Source: Capitulum mitella (taxonomy: Eukaryota > Arthropoda > Thecostraca > Pollicipedomorpha > Pollicipedidae). From it: a stretch of 64,000 nt of DNA. Positions within the stretch are counted from its first letter, which is position 1; each line of letters starts with the position of its first letter. Location of the stretch: NCBI GenBank assembly GCA_030062745.1, contig CP099843.1, positions 4,713,001 to 4,777,000 on the forward strand, read 5' to 3'. The notes under the pieces were generated by a model. That model searched no databases and was not told the origin of the DNA. It worked only from the letters and a program-made list of their open reading frames with translations. The position numbers were made by a program, and so were the translations under genes. Of the stretch, positions 50,551-60,240 are shown one piece after another.

Positions 50551-53500
50551 CTGAAAGTGGAGTTCATCCAAGTGTGAGGCGTTTTATGGAGGGCGTCGGC
50601 TACTCCGTTCTACAGTAAATCACGCCGTCAGGGGTTCTGACAGCTTTACCGTAAATCGCGTCGTAGGAGATTGTGGCGAAGTCCGAGTGTAAGGAATCCC
50701 CAGTGAAATCGATGGGAATAAGATGCGTCGGATCATTACTGATGTTCTTTACGTAGACCACACTTCAGTACTTGCATCCCCAGCCACAAATACTCGTAAG
50801 CAGCCATGTTCGACAACACTATGTTCTACTTCTGGAAAATAAAAAAACGCGGAATTAGGAGCCTCTTCCCCCAAGAAATACAGCCTCCACGTTATAGCCA
50901 CACACAGATGTGCGTGGCTATATCTGTGCAGTGTAGCCACACACATCTGTCCCTTCTCGCCCCCCCCCCCGAGATTATTGCCGTCCAGACGTCATCAGAA
51001 CGAGGGCTGGCGCGACCCGATCTACGAATCGTGGGCAGTCCACGCATCACACACCTGGCGGCTTCCACTTGGGGGTGCCGACCTGCCGTTCGACGGGCGC
51101 CGCCCGTATCGCCGAGGCCATGACGGGCGGCCTGGCCCCCGAGTTCACGACCTTCAGCACGGGGCGACTGGGTGGGGCCGGAGAGCCCGCCAAGCCCGCG
51201 CCCTTCGAGGCCGCCGAGCGACGGCCAGCTGCCGATTTTGAACTTGCCGCCGCGCTCGCTTTCGGCGTGGACGGCTTGGCCGCCGGGGTTTTCTTCGGCT
51301 TTGCGCTCTTTGTCGGTTGTTTTTTCTTCGGCTGGAACTCCTCGTCCGAGACGCTGCTCTCGCTGCCGCTGTCGTCCGACTCGTCCGAGGCACTGGCTCC
51401 ACCCGCCCACTCGTCTTCGTCGCCAGCCGAGCCTGTAAAGGGGGCCATTCAATAACGCATGCAAAGACTTTCGATTTGAGTCCACCATAACGTTACACCA
51501 AAAGGCTCGAAGAACTATTGAGAGGATTCGAAGACCGCGACGGAAAATTCAAAGGCTTTTACACTGGCAGGTAAGAACGGCTGATGAGGCCAATTCCACG
51601 ACGCAAAGGTCTCGGAAGAGATGTAAAGGGGCGTAACTGAAGCTTTCGAGACGTGATCAAGAGTCGGTATGAGTTCAATTCCGTCCAATGGGCACGATGA
51701 AACTCGTAAATGGGATTCCTCAGTCGACTGCATGCACATAGTGGAATGCCTTGCATGGTGATCGGCAAAGCCCGTCTCAAGACCCTGCCTCAATGGCCAA
51801 ATATCAGCCGTCCCTCCAGCAATCACGATCAAGATCGATCTTCTGAATCGAAAAGCAGCCGCATTCGTTCCGGCCTTACTCTGCGATGTGATATCTTGGC
51901 TAGTCCCCGCTGTGTTCCTGAGGCTTGACACCACATCGTCTTGCGACACCGGGATGGTGTCAGCAGACTTGATACTATGTTCCTGGGATGGGGCGTCCGC
52001 TGTATTTTGTATTTCACTCCGGGACTTCTCTAAGGCGATCTTGATTTGTTTCTGCAAGAAGCCGTACCACAGTCATTCAGTGGCGCAGCCAGGAGGGTCC
52101 TAGGGGTCCCAGGACCCCCGAAATGTTTGACGGGGCCCACCGAGTTAACTCTGACAAAAACCGAAGCTATTGCTAAGTTGCTTTAAGAATGGTACCCAAG
52201 AAAAGACAAAATATAAAATATATTGATCCAAGCCTATAGAAGGACCCCTATCGGCCTCTACGGATCCATGCCAGCCTGCGTGGGCCTCCTGTCAGCCTGT
52301 AAGGGCCACCTGCCGACCTGTAGCGGCCTCTGCCCGCCTGAAGGCCCCCCCCCCCCCGCCAGCCTGTAGGACCCCTGCCGGCCTGCAAGGCCCCCTGCTG
52401 GCCTGTAGGGGGTCCCCTACCGGTTTTTTGGGCCCCTTACCCGTCTGTAGGGCCCCGGCCGGCCTGTGAGCCCCTCTCAGCTTTTGGAGGGCCCTGCTGG
52501 TCTGTGGAGGGACCCTCGCTGTTCTATCGGGCCCTGCCGACCTGTAGGGCCCCCTGCCGGTCCTGCTTGCCTCCTGCTTGTCCGCAGCTGGCCCCCTGCC
52601 AGCATGAAGAGGTCCCTTGCTGACACGCAAGGGCCCTTGCCGCCGCTTACAGCGCCCCCTGTCGGCCTGTGGAGGGGCCCCCGGCCTGTAGAGGAGTCCC
52701 TGACAGCCTGCAGATGGGCTCCCTGGCAGCTGTGCGGGACACAAGAATGGCGTTCTAAAAATAATTGTTGGTCCCCAAACTCACATAACATTTCTTATTT
52801 TTGAAACGGAGGAAATTTGACTTCGGCTCCATGACCCGCATGCTCACGAGACCGTTCAAATAATTTTCTTTAAGTTATCTGATCGGCTTTCTTCCCATGA
52901 GGACCTTTAGCTTCTGCACGAATTTCGTATGGGATAAAGGCAGACGAAACACGCCGGCTTGGTGCACCTTTGGTCATGTATTTGCTTTCGCCCCCCCCCC
53001 CCGCCCTTCCCTTTTCGAAAAATCCTTAGTTCGACTCTGGAAACATATTTTAGGGAATAACTGAAAACATTTCAGACTGTGGGTGTTCCATCTGCACTGC
53101 TGGTGCCAATTCCAACCTGTGGGTGCCGGAACACACTCAGAGAGATAAGAAACCACGCCCCAGGCAGTGGCAGCCGCAGTAAAAACTTATTTTTTGGCGC
53201 GATCACCGACAATCAGAGAAGAGCGAACTGGTTGCAACTAATAATGTTTAGGAACGGCAAGCGTCCATTGCCGCAGATTTTTCACTGACTGTTTTTATTC
53301 AGGGGGCCCAATCATAGGATAGGAACCACCTTTGGTCAAACACCTTCCGAAATTTTGGAAAAAAAACACCCTGCTGCGAGCCCCCTGTCAAAAGTTAATA
53401 TTTTTGTCCAGGGGCCTACATGAAGTGAGGGGGCCACCGCTGAGCGAGAACCCCCGGAATTTTGGCTGGCTGCGTGAATCACTGAATTCAGGTGGCTGGT

Positions 53501-56500
53501 ACATACAGCCATTTCAATGGCTCTGCGTTTGCAACACTTCTGGCCTTTCAGCAGGTCGAAAAAGATTTGGCCATCGGGTTCATAGCCCGTTAAACCACTG
53601 TAAATTGAACAGCAGCATGGGTGATAAGTAGGGATGCACCGGATCGGGGTTTCTGTGATCCGGCCGGATACCGGATATGCCGGATCGGGGTACCGGATAT
53701 CCGGCCGGATACCGGATATTATGCTTACGTGTTTTTATTTGCAATTTCTATTGAAAGAATGGAACCGAAAAGACTGAACAAAGAAAAGAAAGTGTAGGAA
53801 ACTGAAAAAAAATAGTGAAAAATGCCGACAGTTTGTGAGCCAGCCCCTAGTGCATAAACTCACTGTGAGGTTTCCTTAGGTTTCCTTGTAATCAATAAAT
53901 AGATGAGCAAAGAACACAACAGTAATAGCGGGCTCACCATCTCCAACTGCAGGCAAAGGTATTGGTGTAGCCACGATTCAGAAATGGGTGGGGGGACGAG
54001 CTAGCTGCAGTCCACCAAGAACATATAGCGCGAGGGATAGAAATAACTTTTTGGCGTTGCATGACAACTTACGGTTGAATGTTCTTTTGTTGGATTTCAA
54101 AGTGCAAGAAATAGTGTCTCCAGTGGGAACTTCCTATCTGATACCTTAAAATTAGGGGGACAAATCGCCACTTCTGGAAAACCGCAGGGGGACATGGGCA
54201 CCCATAGGCAAAGGCTTCAGAATACGCAGAATACCATTACAGCGCCTTCGTAGAACTAGAATACCTGACCTGACAAGCCTTCTTTACGATTACTAAAGTA
54301 TGCCTCTCGAAGTAACGGGTGGGTACTAAGAAATGAAGAAATGAAAACTTTTTAACTATAGATATTTCTTAAACATTACTCGTTTTACCACTGGCATTTG
54401 GCTCATGCATGCTAACCACTGTTGGCCTTAAAATCATGCAAAAATGTGTGAGGAATTTAAATTTATTTGCAGTCAGGAAGCAATATCAAAGCAAGGTGAC
54501 AGAGAGATTGTCGCGAGACTTATCCGTGAGAACCCGGAACGGCCCAAATCATTTATCTGGAGGCACTATGAACCCTTTGGGACCTACGAGCGACTGTTAA
54601 CAGAACGCTGGCTATATTTTTTAGAGTCTGGAGTCGTGGTAATGTTTCCCATGTTGGCAATCACCACCAAACAACCAGATTGACCATTAGCCCGCGCAGT
54701 GGAAGGGGGTTTCGCACTAACGCGCACTGGAAGGGGGGTCTTAAAGTGCCCCCTCCGATCTCGGCAACAGAAAGAGCTAGAAACATGAAATCCTATTTAT
54801 TAGGGTCTTTGAACCCTAATATACTATATTAGATTCTTTGAACGCATATTTCATACAAATCGACATGTCGCAGAACAAATCTGGGACAGGTTACAAGATA
54901 TTTGTCCTTGACCTTTAACTACCTTGACCTTCACTGACATTGGTACATGTAAGCGTATCAGTGTGCGCACACGTGTTTTTATTAGGGTCTTTGAATGCAT
55001 ATTTCATACAAACTGACATGTTGCAAAGCAAATCTGAATCAGGTGACAAGCTGTTTGAGCTTGTCACCGGTACAGGTACGTGATTCCTGTATTTGCAGGA
55101 ATGCTTCATTAAGATCCACCATGTCAACATTATTTTGACGAACATTGTCTGACGTAATATAAAGCCATCTCTCCAAGGGGTGTGACAAGTCCGGTTATCA
55201 TGCCGAGCACGGGTAATGTTGATGGCAACGTGTACCGTGAGAAGTGCGTAGGAGATGTGCTCATCTCACATTTGGATGAGGACTGTTTCGACAGGGGCAT
55301 GTTGATTTGGCCAAACTTGGCCAGCGCTCATTATGCGAAGAAAACGCTCAAGTTGCTGGAAGACGCCAGAGCGCCGATGGAGTGCGTGACAGCAATCCCC
55401 GTGTGCCCCATGTGCGTCCTACTGAGAACATCTGGAGCATCATTAAGCAGAGGATGTTTCAGGGAGACTGGTACGCAACACCCAAAGTTGCCCTAAAGCG
55501 CTGGATGAACCAGGTGATCGCTGTTCTGGACCCACAGGTAGCGCGTAAAATGCTGGTGCGCTTGCCGAGGCGCTTGCGTGTTGCCGACAGATGAGAGGAG
55601 ATGGAGATGACCCATTAGGCAAGAACTGACTGCAACGTCTATGACTACATTTCTGCAAAGTTTAATGTTCATTTATCAGTAATAAATGTGCTTGCGGTAT
55701 GACTTTAAATACTGTCCCATTTCCCTGTGCCCACACGTTGTATTTTCTCTTAATGCATTGTGTCAGAGGATTTGAGAAAGATAAGAAATATTTGGAAAAA
55801 GGAAGATATAAATCATAAGATGGGATGCTGACCGCATGCTGGCTATTGTTTCACAGCTCTGAACTTAAGTCCCATTCTTGCAAAATATGTCCGAACCCTC
55901 CCCGACCAGTACAGAAAAGTACTGGTTCCAAGGTCTCCAGATCGATCTGGAACTGCCAATTACATCGACAATCTAATACAACAAGCCACGTTTCTCCTGA
56001 AACGGTTTTGGACGCAAACATTTGAGCAACGACTTGATCGTACACCGGGAGGTTAAGTATCCGGCTATATCCGGCCGGATCACAAAAATATCCGGCCGGA
56101 TACCGGATAATCCCCAATATCCGGCCGGATATCCGACCGGACCGGATATCCGGTGCATCCCTAGTGATAAGTAAAACAAAGACGTTAAAATGTTAGAGCA
56201 AGACAAGCATAGGCAAATTACCCGAGTCAAACAGCATTGCTAGACGACAAATAATGGGTATGTGACAGTTTTTCTGGAGGTGGTCACCAGGATTGGAAAT
56301 TCGGCTTCGTTCTTGGTGTAGGAGTATGATTTTTGTTTTGGAGTACAAAATTTTGCTAACAGTAATGCTGGTATAAGTTGGCGTTCTTGGTGTAAGTCGG
56401 TTATCACATCATACCTGCTTCTTGCTGACTGGATGCAGAGTCGTTTGCTTGCATAGTTAGAAATTCGTCATCATGGTTATAATGTAGTTTGCTGACAGTG

Positions 56501-59500
56501 GCACAATGATCAAAATTTGTGGAGTACAAAATGTTTTTGGAGTACATATTTCCTGGTGTTCTTCAGCACCAAAAACCAGTACCTTTTCTTATCTTGGTGG
56601 ACACATACAGAAAATAAAAGCCCTGCCCTCCCGCGGGAATGCTTTTTCATTGAATATAAATAGGAAATAAAAGCATGAACACGCGCACAATGCCATAGCC
56701 ACTGACGTTTACCCAACACCAGGGTTGGAAAATTGCTTGTGTTGCTTTTTGGTGTGGAGGAACACCAGAAGATATGTGCTTCAAAAACATTTTACACCCA
56801 AAAAGCTTGTTGCTGCGTTCCAATCAAAAGCTACGTTATAAACATGTTGACAGATACCTAACTCTACAAGGAAATGACTGTCTCCATTCAATAAGAAGAA
56901 GGCATGATGTCATAACTGACTTACACCAAGAATGCCAGCTTAAACCAGTATCATTCTTTTCAAAATTTTGTACTTGGCAACAAAAATTATACTCCGAAAC
57001 CAAGCATAAAAACCAAATTTTCGGCCCTGCCCAGCACATCTTGCAGTCCAAAAATCGCTGGAAATGCATTGTTGCCTCAACAAAAATAAGTATGGAACAA
57101 AGCGAAGCATTATGTGAAGATAAGCGCAAAAAAAATGTTCGCACCAAAGCGCTGCTATTCCTGCAAGGAATACAAATACTGAACGAAAATATGCGATATT
57201 AATGCAATTTCGCGTCAGGAACAGCGTCTAGGAGGCCGTAAAACTGGGTGATTCTTGTCGTGTCTCATATCGCACAACAGGCAACAGCCTCCCCCCCATT
57301 CATCCCCACCTGTCTGGCTGTCGACATTCTGAAAATGAGTCGTATGTGAGATGGCCTCGAACAGTATCTCAAATAAAAAACTCACTCCTCGTGCAACTCA
57401 GCATTCAAAATTCCTAGCTCAATGACCAAATCCGAACATCCGAAGGCGCCTTGGACCGACAATTATCGCTCGGTTGTTATCTAACTCCTCTTAACTACCA
57501 TTTTCTCTCACACAAGTCGTAAAATCAGAAATGACTTCAAGAGAGCCATTGCCAAGACAGCAACCGTCTTCGAAGAGCCACCGCATTCCATGATTGGTCT
57601 ATGCTCGTTAGAATTCAATCTATCGGACGACTCCAGCTGACTCCACTGGGCGAAACTCATGTGTGACATTGTCTCTAACAAACGTTTACGAATCGGGTCA
57701 GGATTTTGCTGCGAAAGACAATTATCTGCGTTTAAAAGCGTCCGCTTTTCCCAGATTAAAGTGAAACTAATGCTTTTCGCAGAAGAGTTAAGGTAGTTCA
57801 TTTAACGCGTTTCAGATCTTAATTGTTCGCCCCAGCAATGTCTGACATGCAGAGTGTTTGAGCGCATTCCATCGCCTTCAGTCATGCCTGGTGCTTGCAT
57901 GCTGATTATGCATCCTTTCCGGGTCTTTCCAGAAAAGTTTACCAGGTTATATCAGGCCACCGAGTTACGTTATGACACCATTCTTGAAGGCCTGCAAACC
58001 GTTTTTCTGCCGGCGGTGCTGTTTTTGAGCCGTAGTGATCCTGAACCTCGTCGGACTAGGGAAATGGCTGCCACTCCCCATGAGGTTTTTCTTAGGCTGC
58101 CAGCGAACGATCACGTCAACCGGCGCCGGTGAACCGACCTTGAACAGCTTGTCGTCGAGTGAGGGACGTCCGTTGGAGGGGCCCGCTCCGTCGGCGAACT
58201 CCGCCTGCCGCTCGCTGGGCTTCTGGGCACGTGGACGTTTCGCCGGCCGCGTCGACACATTGAAGTCGTCTGGCGGAGCAGACACGCAACGGAAGACTCT
58301 CAGATAGCTTTGCGAATAGCAGGTTGGTGGACGGGACGAGACAGGCAATTTCCGGGAGGTACTAAGCTCCGCGATCACACATATCGTCACATCAATCTGA
58401 TGTGACGATATGTGTGATCAATCTGATCTGATCTGATTTTGTGATCAATCATCAATCTGATGTGATGTCACACTATCAAGAAGTGTACAACCAGTGGCAC
58501 AGCCAGGATTTTGAGGGGGGACGAAGATCAGTGCGAACTGGAATCAGATGAAAATGGCCTGCTGGGAAGACAATGTGCAATGGTTTATGCAAGAAATGCA
58601 GGACTAAGGTGGGCTGGGCCCCCCAGACCCCCCCCCCTTTTGGCTGTGCCTGTGTGTACAGCTAACACCCCAGCCTCCAGATGGCTCTGATGCACCACAG
58701 TCAAAACCTCAAAAGCTGGAAAACACACTATTTTTCCATATAGGTGGGATAAATCAATTCCTTATTCACTGCAAATTAGGATGTGTCTCTATGAGTCCAA
58801 AAAACATGTATGGTCATGTTTATAGCTAGATTATGAAATCAGAACATGATTATGGAAAACAGCTAATTAAAGCTAATTTAAAAGAGCACAATATAGTTCC
58901 ACTTCCATGGATACATGGATCTGGTTGCATGTGCAATTCATATTATGGGTATGTTTGCAAATATATTTGGCCACTACATCTCATACAAAACTTCTGCACA
59001 CTATTAAATGTTTGACTCAGATGTCCATTGCAGTCTGCATTAAGCTTAGCCTATCTTCCTATGCATGGAGTATGGTCTGAGCCAAATCACTGGAAGACAG
59101 GATAAAAGGAGGAAAATACTTTACATTCACAAACACATCATGCTCACCAGGCTGACAGATATAAAGCAATGAGACATGTTCCACAGACAGGTCACACACC
59201 ATGAAAAATTAAACTGCCACAGGTACAATGAAACCTGAACAAGAACAGCCACTTACACATTAAAATCCTTCTGTTGCAAAATGCTCCATTATAATCAAGC
59301 CACATGCAGAAATTTTCATCACAACACAATGATCTCACAGGCATCCTGTAGTTGGAAGATGATAATCTCTAATGGTAGTTAGGAAGAGCTTACCATCACT
59401 GTCTTCATCATCCAGCAGTCTGTAGTTGACTGGCTGCCTGGTTCTACGGCCCGGCATTGTCGATGTCCCACAAGGTTGTGCGCTAGTTGGTTGGCTAAAT
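50423..59500 (-). CDS. RAD51AP1: RAD51-associated protein 1 (RAD51AP1) orthologue
   Basis: Five coding exons on the minus strand join with matching phases: 59457-59394, 58269-58139, 52051-51880, 51432-51055 and 50550-50423 (873 nt, 290 residues, stop TAG; the vertebrate protein is about 335-350). Landmarks match RAD51AP1: N-terminal MPGRRTRQPVNYRLLDD and DSDDDF; central LDDKLF followed by KQIKIALEKS; an acidic stretch SDESDDSGSES before a Lys/Ala/Pro-rich linker; PKWKPP, the counterpart of the WVPP motif; and the C-terminal GLRLGLSRNVRLKPLHPSA (about residues 268-286), the RAD51-binding motif. The family binds RAD51 and DNA and stimulates strand pairing in homologous recombination. The coding start is at 59457; a 3' splice site at 59501 shows an upstream 5'-UTR exon. 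Intron 2 (6 kb) holds the hAT element. Confidence 0.9.
51055..51432 (-). CDS. RAD51AP1: RAD51AP1 exon: acidic patch, basic linker, PKWKPP
   Basis: The acceptor is CCTTTACAG and the donor CCAG followed by GTGTGT. It encodes GDEDEWAGG, an acidic Ser run, EEFQPKKKQPTKSAKPKK and PVLKVVNSGARPPVMAS, and ends TPKWKPP. The opposite strand is open across the exon, a shadow of its GC-rich composition. Confidence 0.85.
51880..52051 (-). CDS. RAD51AP1: RAD51AP1 exon: KQIKIALEKS helix
   Basis: The acceptor is GGCTTCTTGCAG and the donor CAGA followed by GTAAGG. It encodes KQIKIALEKSRSEIQ and a Ser/Thr/Gln-rich stretch with DTIPVSQDDVVSSL. A transposon-end sequence (CAGTGGCGCAGCC) lies only 27 bases from the splice acceptor. 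Confidence 0.8.
52265..52735. repeat. GC-rich minisatellite, GGCCCCTGCCGGCCTGTAGG type
   Basis: About 15 degenerate units of roughly 30 bp built on CCCCTGCCGGCCTGTAGGG. It lies in RAD51AP1 intron 2, close to exon 3. Confidence 0.75.
54444..54683 (+). pseudogene. Unassigned open frame inside the hAT element
   Basis: An 80-codon frame with REIVARLIRENPERPKSFIW and RHYEPFGTYERLLTERW. Composition looks protein-like, and a possible acceptor TTTATTTGCAG precedes it. No family was recognised. It could be the remnant of a transposase N-terminal part. Host exon status is unlikely because it is on the strand opposite to RAD51AP1 and inside the transposon. Confidence 0.3.
54797..55060. repeat. Direct repeat pair inside the hAT element
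   Basis: TTATTAGGGTCTTTGAA begins near 54797 and again near 54977. In both it is followed by the shared stretch GCATATTTCATACAAA and a GACATGT(C/T)GCA block, about 80 bp in all. Confidence 0.7.
55182..55594 (+). pseudogene. Tc1/mariner-like (DDE) transposase C-terminal fragment, frame-broken
   Basis: The first frame gives GNVYREKCVGDVLISHL, then MLIWPNLASAHYAKKTLKLL. The second frame gives RPTENIWSIIKQRMFQGDW, ALKRWMNQVI and VRLPRRLRVADR before TGA. The order matches the C-terminal catalytic half of Tc1/mariner-type transposases, where WPDLASAHYA carries the second acid and RPIExxW the third. Here the second Asp is Asn and a frameshift separates the two parts, so it is inactive. AATAAA at about 55680 may be its old poly(A) signal. 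Confidence 0.7.
56296..57030. mobile_element. Foldback element with arms of about 200 bp
   Basis: The left arm 56301-56505 reappears inverted at about 56825-57028: TTGGTGTAAGTC, GTTAGAAATT or GTTAGGTATC, ATAATGTAG or ATAACGTAG, and a shared GTACAAAATTTTG block. The inner parts (GGTGTTCTTCAGCACC; GGTGTGGAGGAACACC) are also inverted copies. Open frames of 103-142 codons in the right arm on both strands are by-products. Solo arm fragments occur at 46955, 47765 and 49120. Confidence 0.7.
58139..58269 (-). CDS. RAD51AP1: RAD51AP1 exon: DDDF to LDDKLFK
   Basis: The acceptor GCTCCGCCAG and phase 1 entry complete DSDDDF. It encodes NVSTRPAKRPRAQKPSE and RPSLDDKLFK. The donor AAG followed by GTCGGT is weak, but it gives the phase 0 needed by the next exon. 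Confidence 0.8.
58373..58419. repeat. Perfect 22-bp palindrome in RAD51AP1 intron 1
   Basis: Arms 58373-58394 and 58398-58419 are exact reverse complements (GATCACACATATCGTC... outward) with a 3-base spacer. The arm core ATCAATCTGATGTGA recurs just downstream (58421-58470) with CTGATCTGATCTGATT in between. It lies about 104 bases upstream of a RAD51AP1 exon on the transcribed strand. Confidence 0.85.
58492..58654. mobile_element. Short hAT-like MITE in RAD51AP1 intron 1
   Basis: The left end CAGTGGCACAGCC and the inverted right end CACAGGCACAGCC match at 11 of 13 positions. Flanks TGTACAAC and TGTACAGC match at 7 of 8, consistent with an old 8-bp duplication. The element is 163 bp, with C/G runs next to the ends and no coding. 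Confidence 0.65.
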
Positions 59501-60240
59501 CTGCAAAAAATGATCTTGCACTTCAGCCTGTTAATTTACCAGCAAAACTCAAAGGTGATGAATTACTGGCATCAAAGAAGAGCAACTTGACCTGATATTG
59601 GTATCATACTGCAATCCAGTTAAAAAATGGGTTGCATTTGTTATCACACATGAAACCCTAACTATAAAAAATTGCCACATGTTCAAGATTGACAAAAAAT
59701 GGCATCGTCTCATCCAGTGTTCACTGGTTCCCATAACCTGTGATTCCTAAAGCTGAAAGACCAGAAAAACATGTCACAACTGGATGCATTTAATCAATGA
59801 ATGACCTGAATTCCCTTTACAAAGAAACAATATGCCAGAAATGAATCCACTAGTAATAATAATATAAATAAAGGGGCACATGTGGTGCTACAATTGCCAC
59901 AGGCAGTTAAAGCACAGGGTCATTATGATAAAAACTTCATTTTGTTTATATGCAATATCACTCATCTTTATGCTCAAACATTGCAGTTAGATGGCTGGTA
60001 ACTCTGAACTGAGGAACTAAAATGGAAAAGTGAAGTTTCCAGCAACCAGTTATCAGAGGTGACAAAACGAGAATTTTCACATCAGAAGTGATCAGAGTGG
60101 TAATAAGTTTTATATACCTGAACCTGTATACCAGGATCTTCAGGCATCCTATAAAATGTACGCCTATACACGCCTAGCAGTATTCATGTCATTTTCCAAC
60201 TAGATTGACATTAAAAGTGGAAAAACACGCTGGTAAAATA
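58660..60240. other. AT-rich, CpG-poor block around the RAD51AP1 start exon
   Basis: Apart from RAD51AP1 exon 59394-59500, no gene is seen. The block has very few CpG dinucleotides compared with the sequence on both sides, where CpG is common. Confidence 0.5.
59394..59500 (-). CDS. RAD51AP1: RAD51AP1 exon with start codon
   Basis: The acceptor TTTTTTGCAG ends at 59501. The 5' UTR runs 59500-59458 and the ATG is at 59457. It encodes MPGRRTRQPVNYRLLDDEDS plus Asp and one base, with donor GATG followed by GTAAGC. It lies inside an AT-rich, CpG-poor block. Confidence 0.8.

Larger units (their letters stand above)
53629..56163. mobile_element. hAT transposon, 2.5 kb, with perfect ends and target duplication
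   Basis: The left end TAGGGATGCACCGGAT and the right end ATCCGGTGCATCCCTA are exact 16-bp inverted repeats. GTGATAAG flanks both sides (53621-53628 and 56164-56171), a perfect 8-bp target duplication, which is the hAT signature. Subterminal regions carry multiple CCGGATATCCGGCCGGATA-like motifs on both sides. No hAT transposase is visible; the interior contains a foreign Tc1/mariner-like transposase fragment and unassigned frames, so this copy is probably non-autonomous or disrupted. It sits in RAD51AP1 intron 2. Confidence 0.88.

Noticed and set aside
51069-51455. 128-codon plus-strand frame
   Set aside because: Shadow of the RAD51AP1 exon on the opposite strand.
51515-51879. Continuation of the RAD51AP1 exon frame to a stop at 51515
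   Set aside because: Reading through would lose the acidic, PKWKPP and C-terminal motifs; the GTAAGG donor at 51879 gives the phase needed by the next exon. Intron-retained transcripts remain possible.
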